A DNA stretch of 37,397 nt from Ignavibacteriota bacterium (lineage in GTDB: Bacteria > Bacteroidota > Ignavibacteria > Kapaibacteriales > UBA2268), in NCBI GenBank assembly GCA_024636855.1, contig JAGXGG010000086.1, positions 1-37,397 on the forward strand, given 5' to 3'. Each line of letters opens with the position of its first letter. Position 1 is the first letter of the stretch. Of this stretch, positions 15,808 to 23,324 are shown one piece after another. A program made the position numbers and the translations under genes. The notes below the pieces were generated by a model. The model searched no databases, was not told the DNA's origin, and was given only the letters and a program-made list of their open reading frames with translations.

Positions 15808-16386
15808 TTAAAATCCAGTGATTCCTTTTAGTATTTCCATATTTTCAAACTCCAATTTTACACTAACATTAGGGTTTTCATTATATTCATTTTCTAATTC
15901 CATATTCAAAGTTCCAGTAATATAGTAACTACCTACTAGTTCCGTTATAGCTATATATTGGACTTTTGTTATAACGAGGGTTATACTACTAGCACTATAT
16001 GAATCAGACCCATATTGGCTGTTTCTGTAACTCCCAAAATTCTGGTCGTCAAAATCTGTAAAGTTATAAGTTCCCGCCTTTAACTCATTCAATACCGCCA
16101 TTAAGTTCACACTAAACTCATCATCTGTGTCAACAATAATCATATTAAAAAGACCATTTGCGTTGACATAATATCCTTGTTGGCTATAGTTACTTGGGAT
16201 AAATTCATCGCCCTTTCTCTCAATTACTCGTCTGTCTTGCTCTACCCCATCTACCGTAGTTACAATAGTTACTTTCCCATTAGGAGTATCAACCTCCTCA
16301 TCAGGGTCCGTAGAACTATCGTCCCCACAAGCAACCATCATCATAGACAGTAAAAACACTAAAAAGCTAAGTTTTACTAACTTCAT
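15808..16386 (-). CDS. Lipoprotein with C-x-D-D signal, paralogue of the 13919 gene
   Basis: This 192-residue protein has signal peptide MKLVKLSFLVFLLSMMMVAC, with the lipidated Cys at 20, then GDDSSTDPDEE. The signal peptide pattern MKxxKLSxL ... MMxAC matches the gene at 13919. The body has a GTYNFTD turn, a Gly/Tyr/Ser-rich loop (about 116-130), ITLVITKVQYIAITE, YYITGTLNMELEN and VSVKLEFENMEIL. AGGAG lies six bases before the ATG. It points toward the small gene at 15100, with terminators between them. It is a probable surface-exposed lipoprotein of unknown function. Confidence 0.72.
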   Translation of the reverse strand: MKLVKLSFLVFLLSMMMVACGDDSSTDPDEEVDTPNGKVTIVTTVDGVEQDRRVIERKGDEFIPSNYSQQGYYVNANGLFNMIIVDTDDEFSVNLMAVLNELKAGTYNFTDFDDQNFGSYRNSQYGSDSYSASSITLVITKVQYIAITELVGSYYITGTLNMELENEYNENPNVSVKLEFENMEILKGITGF

Positions 16387-16453
16387 ACTAATCTCCTATA
16401 GATTGTTAATTATATAGCACAATATAAGACAAATTAAATTATTAAAGTAAACT

Positions 16454-17185
16454 TTATTTCAGTGCAATTATAACTATTTCCCTTTCCTTCAGACCCAGGT
16501 GATTATCATTCTTTTCGATGAACTCCTTGACTTCTGTACTAAATCCTGCTTCTACTAATCTTGATTTTAATCCATCTGCCGAATAGATACGCAAGTGGTC
16601 ATTCTGTCCGAAATGTTCTAATCTTCCTTCTGGGGTTGTTATACTATCGTCCTCGTATATATCCCCATCCTTGAAAGGGGTTTGAATAAAGCATACTCCT
16701 CCAGTTCTCAATACCCGATAGAGTTCACTCATTGCTTTTCTATCTTCTGGTATATGCTCCAATACGTGATAGCATATTATAATATCAAAGCTATTGTCCG
16801 GCTCATCTATGGCTTGTATGTCATGTCTTTTATCTGCTTCGAATTCATCTTCGTAATCTGTGGTGACGTAGTTTTTTAGATTGCTTTTTGCTATTCTATC
16901 ACTCATACTTTTGGAAGGAGAAAAATGTAGTATTTCTTTACCCTCTATTTCAGATTCTATTAACTGCCAGAGTCGTCTAGTTCTTGGTAAGCTGCCACAT
17001 TTGGGACAAAGCTTATTGCCATTGCTTAGCACTATGAATTTGCTCATAGTAAAGCCACACACATTGCATTCGTATTCATCTCCTCTATAGGAAATCGATA
17101 CAACTTTACGTAATAACTTGTCGTTCTTCCTGATGAAAGAAGTTGGTACTATACTCTTTACTAGCTTTTTGATTGATTCGTACAT
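16454..17185 (-). CDS. Zinc-ribbon SAM-dependent methyltransferase
   Basis: This 243-residue protein has an N-terminal zinc ribbon (C40-x2-C43 ... C60-x2-C63: CNVCG, CPKCG) before a class I (type 11) methyltransferase fold. Motif I is degenerate (ILHFSPSKSM), with D/E at the strand 2 end (TTDYED). The post-motif FDIIICYHVLEHIPEDRKAM and the strand 5 region VLRTGGVCFIQTPF are typical. Relatives with this ribbon often occur near surface polysaccharide genes. The substrate is unknown. A second zinc-ribbon methyltransferase at 25892 belongs to a different subgroup. The gene is divergent from the toxin-antitoxin operon. Confidence 0.85.
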   Translation of the reverse strand: MYESIKKLVKSIVPTSFIRKNDKLLRKVVSISYRGDEYECNVCGFTMSKFIVLSNGNKLCPKCGSLPRTRRLWQLIESEIEGKEILHFSPSKSMSDRIAKSNLKNYVTTDYEDEFEADKRHDIQAIDEPDNSFDIIICYHVLEHIPEDRKAMSELYRVLRTGGVCFIQTPFKDGDIYEDDSITTPEGRLEHFGQNDHLRIYSADGLKSRLVEAGFSTEVKEFIEKNDNHLGLKEREIVIIALK

Positions 17186-17237
17186 TAGGTCAATTGTTTA
17201 TTTTTTGTTGTTCAAATTAAAAAAAAATGACGATTGT

Positions 17238-17268
17238 TTTGAAGATTAAAAAGAAAGCTGTATATTTG
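17238..17268 (+). promoter_or_regulatory. Bacteroidota-type promoter of the toxin-antitoxin operon
   Basis: TTTG (17238-17241), a 19-base spacer and TATATTTG (17261-17268) match the -33/-7 consensus exactly. The antitoxin ATG at 17304 lies about 28 bases after the expected transcription start near 17275. Confidence 0.75.
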
Positions 17269-17286
17269 TCGTAATAATTATGACAA
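17266..17286. promoter_or_regulatory. Candidate antitoxin operator
   Basis: TTGTCGTAAT (17266-17275), A, ATTATGACAA (17277-17286) is a 21-bp palindrome with one mismatched pair. It overlaps the last three bases of the -7 box and the expected start site. Repression of the operon by the Xre antitoxin through such a site is the known mode for this family; the site itself is my inference. Confidence 0.65.
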
Positions 17287-17303
17287 TTATACGTTAGGTA
17301 AGT

Positions 17304-17723
17304 ATGGATTATGAAGTAAAAAATATAAAAAAAGTAGTCAGAGAATATAGCGATTCTTATACCTACATAGATGTAATAAGAGAAGGGCTAGCATTCAATA
17401 AGTTCGATGCCTTGACGGAATCCTTACCGCTATCAAATGCTGACTGGTCACAGTATCTGCACTTATCAGAGCGTACTTTACAACGATACAACAAAGAAAG
17501 CAAATCATTCGATATGCAACAAACAGAACGCATAATGCAAATTCTTATACTCTTCAATCTCGGGTTCGATGTATTCGGTAAACCAGAAAAGTTCTTCAAT
17601 TGGTTAACTAAAGAAAACATCGCAATAGGTGGCAAAGCACCAAAAGACTTACTCGATAGTAGTTTCGGTATTGACCTCCTAAAAGACGAGTTGAACCGAA
17701 TCCAATACGGCGTATTAGCGTGA
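17304..17723 (+). CDS. Antitoxin of RES-Xre type II toxin-antitoxin system (DUF2384)
   Basis: This 139-residue protein has an Xre-like helix-turn-helix (LPLSNADWSQYLHLSERTLQ, about 41-60) and a C-terminal MbcA/ParS/Xre toxin-binding domain (about 90-139). The latter has the hallmark FNWLTKENIAIGGKAPKDLL and then GIDLLKDELNRIQYG. It should neutralise the RES toxin encoded next and repress its own promoter. Its stop overlaps the toxin start by four bases (GTGA). The promoter and palindrome just upstream support autoregulation. Confidence 0.92.
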   Translation: MDYEVKNIKKVVREYSDSYTYIDVIREGLAFNKFDALTESLPLSNADWSQYLHLSERTLQRYNKESKSFDMQQTERIMQILILFNLGFDVFGKPEKFFNWLTKENIAIGGKAPKDLLDSSFGIDLLKDELNRIQYGVLA

Positions 17724-18175
17724 TTTGCTACCGATTGAGCAAGGCGGAGTTTGCCGATGATTTATCTGGTCATGGGGCTGAGCTGAGCGGTGGCAGATGG
17801 AACACCAAAGGAACGCCATTGCTCTATACTTGCGTGTCCCAATCGCTTTGTGTACTAGAAATTGCTGTTCGTTTATCTGTAATTGATATCCCGGATGACC
17901 TGAAGCTAATCACTCTAAAAGTAAGTGATAACATAATAGGAAAAGTGGGTGTAAATCAGCTTCCGCACGATTGGCAGAAATTCCCTCATTTACGTTCTAC
18001 TCAAGTGTTCGGTGACGAACTTCTAAAAAACTCCAAACATAAAGCATTCCTTATTCCTTCGGCAATAGTACCTTCGGAATATAACCTAATAGTCAACCCG
18101 AAGAAGGTGACTAAAAAAGAAGTTGAGCTAATTTCAATAGATGATTTTTGCATTGATGAAAGGTTGATGCGGTAG
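17720..18175 (+). CDS. RES-domain toxin (NAD+-depleting) of the RES-Xre system
   Basis: This 151-residue single RES domain starts with GTG overlapping the antitoxin stop. The family's key residues are visible: YR at 4-5, GGRWN at 24-28 (R26), Y36, E47 in the LCVLEIAVRL helix, and S114 in LIPSAIVPSEYNLIVNP. RES toxins such as MbcT and ParT consume NAD+ or use it for ADP-ribosylation, and are held inactive by the DUF2384 antitoxin. The domain is complete, so the toxin is probably functional. Base composition around 17701-17760 is about half G+C by hand count, higher than its neighbours, which fits horizontal transfer. Confidence 0.92.
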   Translation: MICYRLSKAEFADDLSGHGAELSGGRWNTKGTPLLYTCVSQSLCVLEIAVRLSVIDIPDDLKLITLKVSDNIIGKVGVNQLPHDWQKFPHLRSTQVFGDELLKNSKHKAFLIPSAIVPSEYNLIVNPKKVTKKEVELISIDDFCIDERLMR

Positions 18176-18183
18176 ATTAGAGA

Positions 18184-19344
18184 TTAGTCTAAGAACTCTA
18201 TTTTGATGTAAGAATTTGCTTTATCGAAAGTACCAAATTTAGTGTATGTGTAATGACCTGGACAGTAGTTTTGGTATACATATTCCTTATAATATTTAAA
18301 TGAAAATACAACTTTGTTCAAGTAAACTTTCAAAAAAGTTTTATTGTTTTCAAAGTATTTTTGACTGCTATCAAATGCAAAGCTTAACTCTAATTCGTCC
18401 ATGTAGAATGTAGCATAATTACTTGAACCCATATCTCGATAATTTCGACTATAACTTAAGTTTGAGACAGTTTTATTTACTGTATCTATAGAAAATTTTA
18501 GGTTGTATGAATGATATATACCGTCACTTGAATTTCCTTTAGCTTTTATCATCTCAATTGAGTTATTTCTGAAAATTAGAGTATCTTCATAAAACATAAC
18601 TCTGTCCTCAATTTTTACTTCACCTTTTTCTTCACCTTGTGAATTATGTGCTCTGTATTCATAACCGACATTAACATCTTTTAAATTAATTTCAAATCGA
18701 ATCTTCTTTCCATATAAAGATAAACTGATTGCATCCATATCCAATTCAACTACTGTATCCTTTGTAATAGCTTTCGTGTAGTAATTCTTAGGTTTAAATC
18801 CCTCAGAATAAATAGTAAAACGGTAATCAAATTGTGATTGAACTTCATTTTCTTTTACTAGTGGATTAGGTAAATATGATGATGATATTATGCTAATATC
18901 TTGCCCATTGCTTGATGTGTTTTTGATGAAAGTTTGTGTTTGATGGCCACTTCTGATAGCGTATAATCCCTGTGGTAATCCAGCTACATTAAGCGTTAAA
19001 TTACCAGAGATTGCAGTTGATGATTTGAAGTGGACTCTACCACTAATATCAGAAATTATTATATCAGAACTCTTCGAATTTACATTCAGAATATCTTCCA
19101 CAGGATTAGGATATATATGAAGACTATTTGATTGTGATTCTATATCAACCGAACTGACTGTTTCGAAGTATATCGAATCAGAAGCGTATAGTTTCTCCTC
19201 ACCAGTGTTCATATCATGCACTAATATGCTATCTATTGGTACTACTTTATCATAGTATCTATCCATAGCTACGAATTTGATGGAGTGCGACCAAAGTGGC
19301 GTAGTGATAAACAGTAATGTAAATATGATTATTAGCTTTTTCAT
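18184..19344 (-). CDS. Secreted protein with an internal T9SS-type domain, tandem paralogue 2
   Basis: This 386-residue protein has a signal peptide (1-19), a short region (IKFVAMDRYYDKVVPIDSIL) and a type A sorting-domain-like module at about 74-141 (HIYPNPVEDILNV, IIISDISGRV, LPQGLYAI, QTFIK). Then, unusually, about 245 more residues follow. Residues 1 to ~205 are nearly identical to the upstream paralogue, while the last ~180 differ except for the ending NSYIKIEF(L/I)D. Its ATG overlaps the upstream stop by one base (TAATG), so the pair is translationally coupled. A normal T9SS signal is C-terminal, so this module may be structural here or use a different processing. Function unknown. Confidence 0.78.
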   Translation of the reverse strand: MKKLIIIFTLLFITTPLWSHSIKFVAMDRYYDKVVPIDSILVHDMNTGEEKLYASDSIYFETVSSVDIESQSNSLHIYPNPVEDILNVNSKSSDIIISDISGRVHFKSSTAISGNLTLNVAGLPQGLYAIRSGHQTQTFIKNTSSNGQDISIISSSYLPNPLVKENEVQSQFDYRFTIYSEGFKPKNYYTKAITKDTVVELDMDAISLSLYGKKIRFEINLKDVNVGYEYRAHNSQGEEKGEVKIEDRVMFYEDTLIFRNNSIEMIKAKGNSSDGIYHSYNLKFSIDTVNKTVSNLSYSRNYRDMGSSNYATFYMDELELSFAFDSSQKYFENNKTFLKVYLNKVVFSFKYYKEYVYQNYCPGHYTYTKFGTFDKANSYIKIEFLD

Positions 19345-20495
19345 TAGTCTATGAACTCTATTTTGATGTAGGAGTTATTTCGATCACATGATTGAAAATC
19401 CCAATTTTTATAATGACCTGAACAATTATAATTGGAATATTTCTGATTCTTTGACATAAAAGTGGCAGTTAGTTCATTAAAGGACTCCACTAGTTTAAAA
19501 TCATCAGTATTGTTATAGGAAACAGATTTCTCAAAGCTAAATATAGATATTTGTGTTTCGTCATGAAATTCATTTATGTTATTAGTCCTTTCATTAGATT
19601 CTTTAGTTAGTTTTAAATTGCTAATCGTTCGATTTAAAGTATCAATGTCAAATTGAATCGTATGCATTTCGAAATTCTCATCACTTTCTTTTTTATAATA
19701 TTTCTTTAAATTTATTTTACCATTTCTTATTACAAGAGTATCAATGAATAACTCTGTAATATCATCAGTACGAATATATTTAATTTCAGGATCAATATGA
19801 ACTTTTATTCTGTAATTCGTTATGTAATCTTTAAAGAATAAAGTCACTTTTATTTTATTCCCATCAAAACTACTAGTTAACGTGGACATATCCAATTCAA
19901 CAACTGTATCTTTAATTAGAGCTTTCGAATAGAAATCCTTAGGCTTGAAGCCTTCAGAATAAATAGTAAAACGGTAATCAAATTGTGATTGAACTTCATT
20001 TTCTTTTACAAGAGAACTAGGATTATACGAAGATGATAAAATGCTAATATCTTGCCCATTACTCGATGTGTTTTTTATAAAAGCTTGAGATTGGTTTCCA
20101 GTTCTTACAGAATAAACACCTTGAGGTAAACCTGCTAAATTAAGTGATATATTACCAGAAATTGCAGTTGATGATTTGAAGTGGACTCTACCACTTATAT
20201 CAGATATTATTATATTAGAACTACTCGCATTCACATTTAGAATATCTTCCACAGGATTAGGATATATATGAAGACTATTTGATTGAGCTAAATTCTCAAC
20301 CGAACTAACTGTTTCGAAGTATATCGAATCAGAAGCGTATAGTTTCTCTTCTCCAGTGTTCATATCATGGACTAATATGCTATCTATTGGTACTACTTTA
20401 TCATAGTATCTATCCATAGCTACGAACTTGATAGAATTCGACCAAAGCAGCGATGTGATGATTAATAATGCAAAGAATAATAATATGTTTTTCAT
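19344..20495 (-). CDS. Secreted protein with an internal T9SS-type domain, tandem paralogue 1
   Basis: This 383-residue protein has the same plan as its downstream neighbour: signal peptide, VAMDRYYDKVVPIDSILVHD, an internal YPNP module at about 74-141 ending AFIK, a linker (QFDYRFTIYSEGFKPKDFYS), then a divergent C-terminal region of about 180 residues. That region is rich in charged and polar residues and ends in a CSGHYK motif and NSYIKIEFID. The neighbour has CPGHYT at the same place. It is the first gene of a coupled pair. A conserved intergenic element (20509-20565) lies directly upstream. I recognise no catalytic motif. Confidence 0.78.
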   Translation of the reverse strand: MKNILLFFALLIITSLLWSNSIKFVAMDRYYDKVVPIDSILVHDMNTGEEKLYASDSIYFETVSSVENLAQSNSLHIYPNPVEDILNVNASSSNIIISDISGRVHFKSSTAISGNISLNLAGLPQGVYSVRTGNQSQAFIKNTSSNGQDISILSSSYNPSSLVKENEVQSQFDYRFTIYSEGFKPKDFYSKALIKDTVVELDMSTLTSSFDGNKIKVTLFFKDYITNYRIKVHIDPEIKYIRTDDITELFIDTLVIRNGKINLKKYYKKESDENFEMHTIQFDIDTLNRTISNLKLTKESNERTNNINEFHDETQISIFSFEKSVSYNNTDDFKLVESFNELTATFMSKNQKYSNYNCSGHYKNWDFQSCDRNNSYIKIEFID

Positions 20496-20508
20496 TTTGT
20501 GTCTCTTT

Positions 20509-20565
20509 TATATTTATAAAGACACATTAACAGCAAAAACGTCTCAAGAATGACAAAGTTTTTTT
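20509..20565 (-). repeat. Conserved intergenic element, copy A
   Basis: Read leftward it contains AAAAACTTT, then GAGACGTTTTTGC-T-GTTAATGTGTCT (20545-20520), then TTATAAATATAAAA. Copy B at 32446-32505 has the same order with about five differences in the ~38-base core. It sits between a stop codon (20583) and the start of a T9SS-related gene (20495). GTGTCT can also pair with AGACAC at 20499-20504 region of the leader, close to the start codon. Confidence 0.7.
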
Positions 20566-20582
20566 ATCAAATGAAAATACTA

Positions 20583-21695
20583 TTAGTCTCTAGGTATGTT
20601 TTTATCATCTACTTTTGTGGAAGTTTTCAGCTCATGATTAAACCGTAAATCGTAGTAATGATCGGCCTTAGGAAGAGGTATTACCATAGCACCAGTTTTA
20701 TCTATGAATCCAACTTGTTCGCCATCTACTGCCCAAGCTAACCCATTTTCTCCAAAACCTTCTGCATAATCAAAGTTCTTACTGAACAAGAATTGCCCTG
20801 TGGAATCTATATACCCCCATCTGGAATCAAACATAACGACTGCTGCACCATTTTTGAAGCTCTTAGCATGGTCAAATCTAAAATCTGTTAATTTTAATCC
20901 TTTCTCATCTAACATAGCCCATTTCATAACATAGTTACCATCATAAAATCCAGCCATAGTCCTGTTATCGTTGATATTATAAGCTTCGTCATATATCTTC
21001 TGTATAGTCACTACACCATATTTGTTGATGAAGCCAATTTTACCAGTAGCTGTATCTGCTACCCTAGCAACTCCATTGCTGAAGTTAGAAGGTATATCCA
21101 AGATAAAATCTATTTTCTGATTTCCTTGTTTATCTATGAATCCAACTTTGTACTTATCATTTGATACAGCGGCTAGTCCATCGCTGAAAGCATAACCGAC
21201 TATATTATCATCCAAAGGAATAACCATCTTACCCGTATGGTCTATATAACCTCTCTCCCCTTCTTTCATCACATAAGCAAGACCTTCGCTGAAACTAAGG
21301 GCATCACGGTATTGTATATTTTTGAATATTTTACCCGTTGAGTCTATGAATCCAAACTCATACATTTCCTCTTCCGGATTCACTGGATTGAATATAACTG
21401 CCTTACCTTCATTGAATGGAACACCTTGTTCAGCATTCGTCTTTATCTTTATTTTTCCCTTCTTATCAAAATAGACCCATGTCAATTTTCTATCGAGTAT
21501 GACTTGAGCACCTATCAGCCCATCAGAATATCCTCCAACTTCAGTTATACCTCCAGCTCTGAACATTTGCTTGCCTTCCGAATTGATGAATGTCCATTCC
21601 TCACCTTGTTTGTAAGCGACCAAAGGCGTTTGAGCGATAGCATCAAAAGTAAATAGAGTATATAGTGCAATTAATAGAGTAAATTTCAATTTCAT
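20583..21695 (-). CDS. Secreted WG-repeat protein
   Basis: This 370-residue protein has a signal peptide (1-22, ending DAIA) and about seven WG (KWG) repeats across residues ~25-345. Each has the pattern F..G.A.V......GYID..G....: FSEGLAYVMKEGERGYIDHT, FSDGLAAVSNDKYKVGFIDK, FSNGVARVADTATGKIGFIN, FKNGAAVVMFDSRWGYIDST and others. WG repeats form beta-rich repeat surfaces; their role is usually structural or binding. There is no T9SS tail or lipobox, so it should be periplasmic or held elsewhere by partners. Intergenic element copy A follows the stop codon. Confidence 0.88.
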   Translation of the reverse strand: MKLKFTLLIALYTLFTFDAIAQTPLVAYKQGEEWTFINSEGKQMFRAGGITEVGGYSDGLIGAQVILDRKLTWVYFDKKGKIKIKTNAEQGVPFNEGKAVIFNPVNPEEEMYEFGFIDSTGKIFKNIQYRDALSFSEGLAYVMKEGERGYIDHTGKMVIPLDDNIVGYAFSDGLAAVSNDKYKVGFIDKQGNQKIDFILDIPSNFSNGVARVADTATGKIGFINKYGVVTIQKIYDEAYNINDNRTMAGFYDGNYVMKWAMLDEKGLKLTDFRFDHAKSFKNGAAVVMFDSRWGYIDSTGQFLFSKNFDYAEGFGENGLAWAVDGEQVGFIDKTGAMVIPLPKADHYYDLRFNHELKTSTKVDDKNIPRD

Positions 21696-21805
21696 AGTTC
21701 AATTTTTATAAGTTTTAGAATGCTGATTTATACGATAAAACTAACAAATAGTTAAGTATTATGCTATTTACGAATATAAGACTTCTAAATTGATAAAAAA
21801 TTCGT

Positions 21806-21813
21806 TAATTTTG
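21806..21813 (+). promoter_or_regulatory. Candidate -7 box for the GT5-surface operon
   Basis: TAATTTTG matches TAnnTTTG and lies 33 bases before the ATG at 21847. No good -33 TTTG is present at the usual distance. Confidence 0.4.
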
Positions 21814-21846
21814 CAACTTACGTACATTTAAATATATCAGAAAGTT

Positions 21847-23322
21847 ATGGCAAAAGAATTAAGCGTTTTGTTTGTTACTCCCGAGGTTTATCCTTTTTCA
21901 AACGAAACTACTATAGCGGATTTTTCTTACTCATTCACTTTAGCCTTACGAGAGCTAGGACATGACGCAAGAATTATGATGCCCAAATTTGGGAACGTAT
22001 CGGAAAGAAGAAATAGAATACATGATATCAACAGGTTGAAAGAATTAACCTTCGATATGGGTGGCGAACAAATAGTTGGTTCGATCAAATCCTCCTCTAT
22101 AAGTAACTCTAGAAATAAAGTTCAAGCATATATAACTACTAACCTCAATTATTTTGACTCTTTCAAAGGAGCTTACCATGATCAAAAGACATGGGAAAAG
22201 CATCCGGATAGCTTAGAGAGATTTATATTTTTCAGCAAAACAGTAATAGATACTTGTGTACTACTCAACTGGTTTCCACAAGTTATTCACTGTTTAGGTT
22301 GGCAAACTGCTCTTATACCGGCTTATGCTAAGACTCTTTACCCTAAAGAATTCAAAAAAACGAAATTCGTATTTACTACGAATGATTTTGCAGACCAAGG
22401 TGTAGATAAGATTGCCAAATATAAACTATTGGGTTTACCTGATAGTATGAAAGATGATTTCACTCACAACAAAGATTTGAATCTGCTGAAAGGTGGGCTA
22501 ATCCACGCAGACAAAGTAACTGCTATTAGTACTAGCTATGGCGAAGAGGTACTAAAAGACGATGCTTTATCTGATGGTCTATTCAAAAAAGTAAAAGATG
22601 TGAAGAACAAATTCGCAGCTATAGATAGTAAAGTAGATACTTGGACGTGGAATCCTTCACAAGATGATACATTAGTTGCTAAGTATGATGAAGAATTTGT
22701 AGACTTCAAGTACCACAACAAAGTTGATTTGGTCAATAAGTTTGGTTTAGAATTTCATCCTAAAACTCCATTGATTGCTATCAATGTAAAAATAGATAAT
22801 AAACAAGATTTGAAACTTTTTATCGATTCAGCCGATACTCTGTTTAAGGAAAACTTACAAGTTGTATTATTAGGTCCTGGCGACAAAGATTTGAAAAAAG
22901 TATTAGATGGAATTGAGAAAAAACATCCGTCAAAATTCAAATTCAAACTAGGTTTCTCAGAAGCGCTGAACTCGGAAGTAGAAGCAGGTAGCGATATGTA
23001 TCTGATAACTGCTGAAAAGCCAGCTACTGCAGCTAAGTTTATGCAAGCATGCTTGTACGGCTCTGTGCCAATAGTACATAATGCTGGTGTGATAAAAGAA
23101 ATAGCTGAACCATTCAATGATGAAGAGTTTGAAGGTAATTCAATAATATTTGATGATTACACTACAGAATCGATGATGGTTGCAGTTAAGAAAGCATTAG
23201 AACTATTCACTGATAAAGATGACTGGATCACATTAGCTAGAAACAGTATGTTAGAAGACTTTAGCTGGAAAGAAAAAGCTAAAGAATATGACAGTTTATA
23301 CAAAAAGCTTTTTAAAGATTAA
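21847..23322 (+). CDS. Degenerate GT5 glycogen/starch-synthase-like protein
   Basis: This 491-residue protein has the length and fold order of glycogen synthase: VLFVTPEVYPFS at the N-terminus, VIHCLGWQTALIPA at about 145, LNLLKGGLIHADKVTAIST at about 212-230 and WNPSQDD at about 270, then a second Rossmann domain. The catalytic signatures are lost. K-x-G-G-L after EVxPF is replaced by NETTIAD. HCHDWQ has become HCLGWQ. The second-domain PSRFEPCGL is replaced by ITAEKPATAAKF, and xTGGL by NAGVIKEI. It is therefore probably not an ADP-glucose-dependent synthase. It is translated just before a surface lipoprotein and an outer-membrane barrel. A GlgA-like gene next to a DUF4270 gene recurs in Bacteroidota, from memory. 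I leave the symbol blank because activity is doubtful. Confidence 0.8.
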   Translation: MAKELSVLFVTPEVYPFSNETTIADFSYSFTLALRELGHDARIMMPKFGNVSERRNRIHDINRLKELTFDMGGEQIVGSIKSSSISNSRNKVQAYITTNLNYFDSFKGAYHDQKTWEKHPDSLERFIFFSKTVIDTCVLLNWFPQVIHCLGWQTALIPAYAKTLYPKEFKKTKFVFTTNDFADQGVDKIAKYKLLGLPDSMKDDFTHNKDLNLLKGGLIHADKVTAISTSYGEEVLKDDALSDGLFKKVKDVKNKFAAIDSKVDTWTWNPSQDDTLVAKYDEEFVDFKYHNKVDLVNKFGLEFHPKTPLIAINVKIDNKQDLKLFIDSADTLFKENLQVVLLGPGDKDLKKVLDGIEKKHPSKFKFKLGFSEALNSEVEAGSDMYLITAEKPATAAKFMQACLYGSVPIVHNAGVIKEIAEPFNDEEFEGNSIIFDDYTTESMMVAVKKALELFTDKDDWITLARNSMLEDFSWKEKAKEYDSLYKKLFKD

Positions 23323-23324
23323 GA

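Larger units (their letters stand above)
18184..20495 (-). repeat. Tandem gene duplication with conserved N-half and divergent C-half
   Basis: Two copies, about 1.15 kb each, lie head to tail. About 18740-19344 and about 19890-20495 are highly similar at DNA level, for example the stretches around 19085-19130 and 20236-20281. The 3' parts of the genes share little beyond the last few codons. Confidence 0.8.

Noticed and set aside
18184-20495. CRISPR or short tandem repeat array
   Set aside because: The repetition is a single duplication of whole genes; no regularly spaced short repeats occur anywhere in the window.
22755-23117. Open frame antisense to the GT5-like gene
   Set aside because: It lies entirely inside a well-supported gene, has no recognisable motif or ribosome site, and its composition is that expected of the opposite strand. 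Other antisense frames, such as 11023-11292, 12440-12724 and 8481-8672, were rejected for the same reason.
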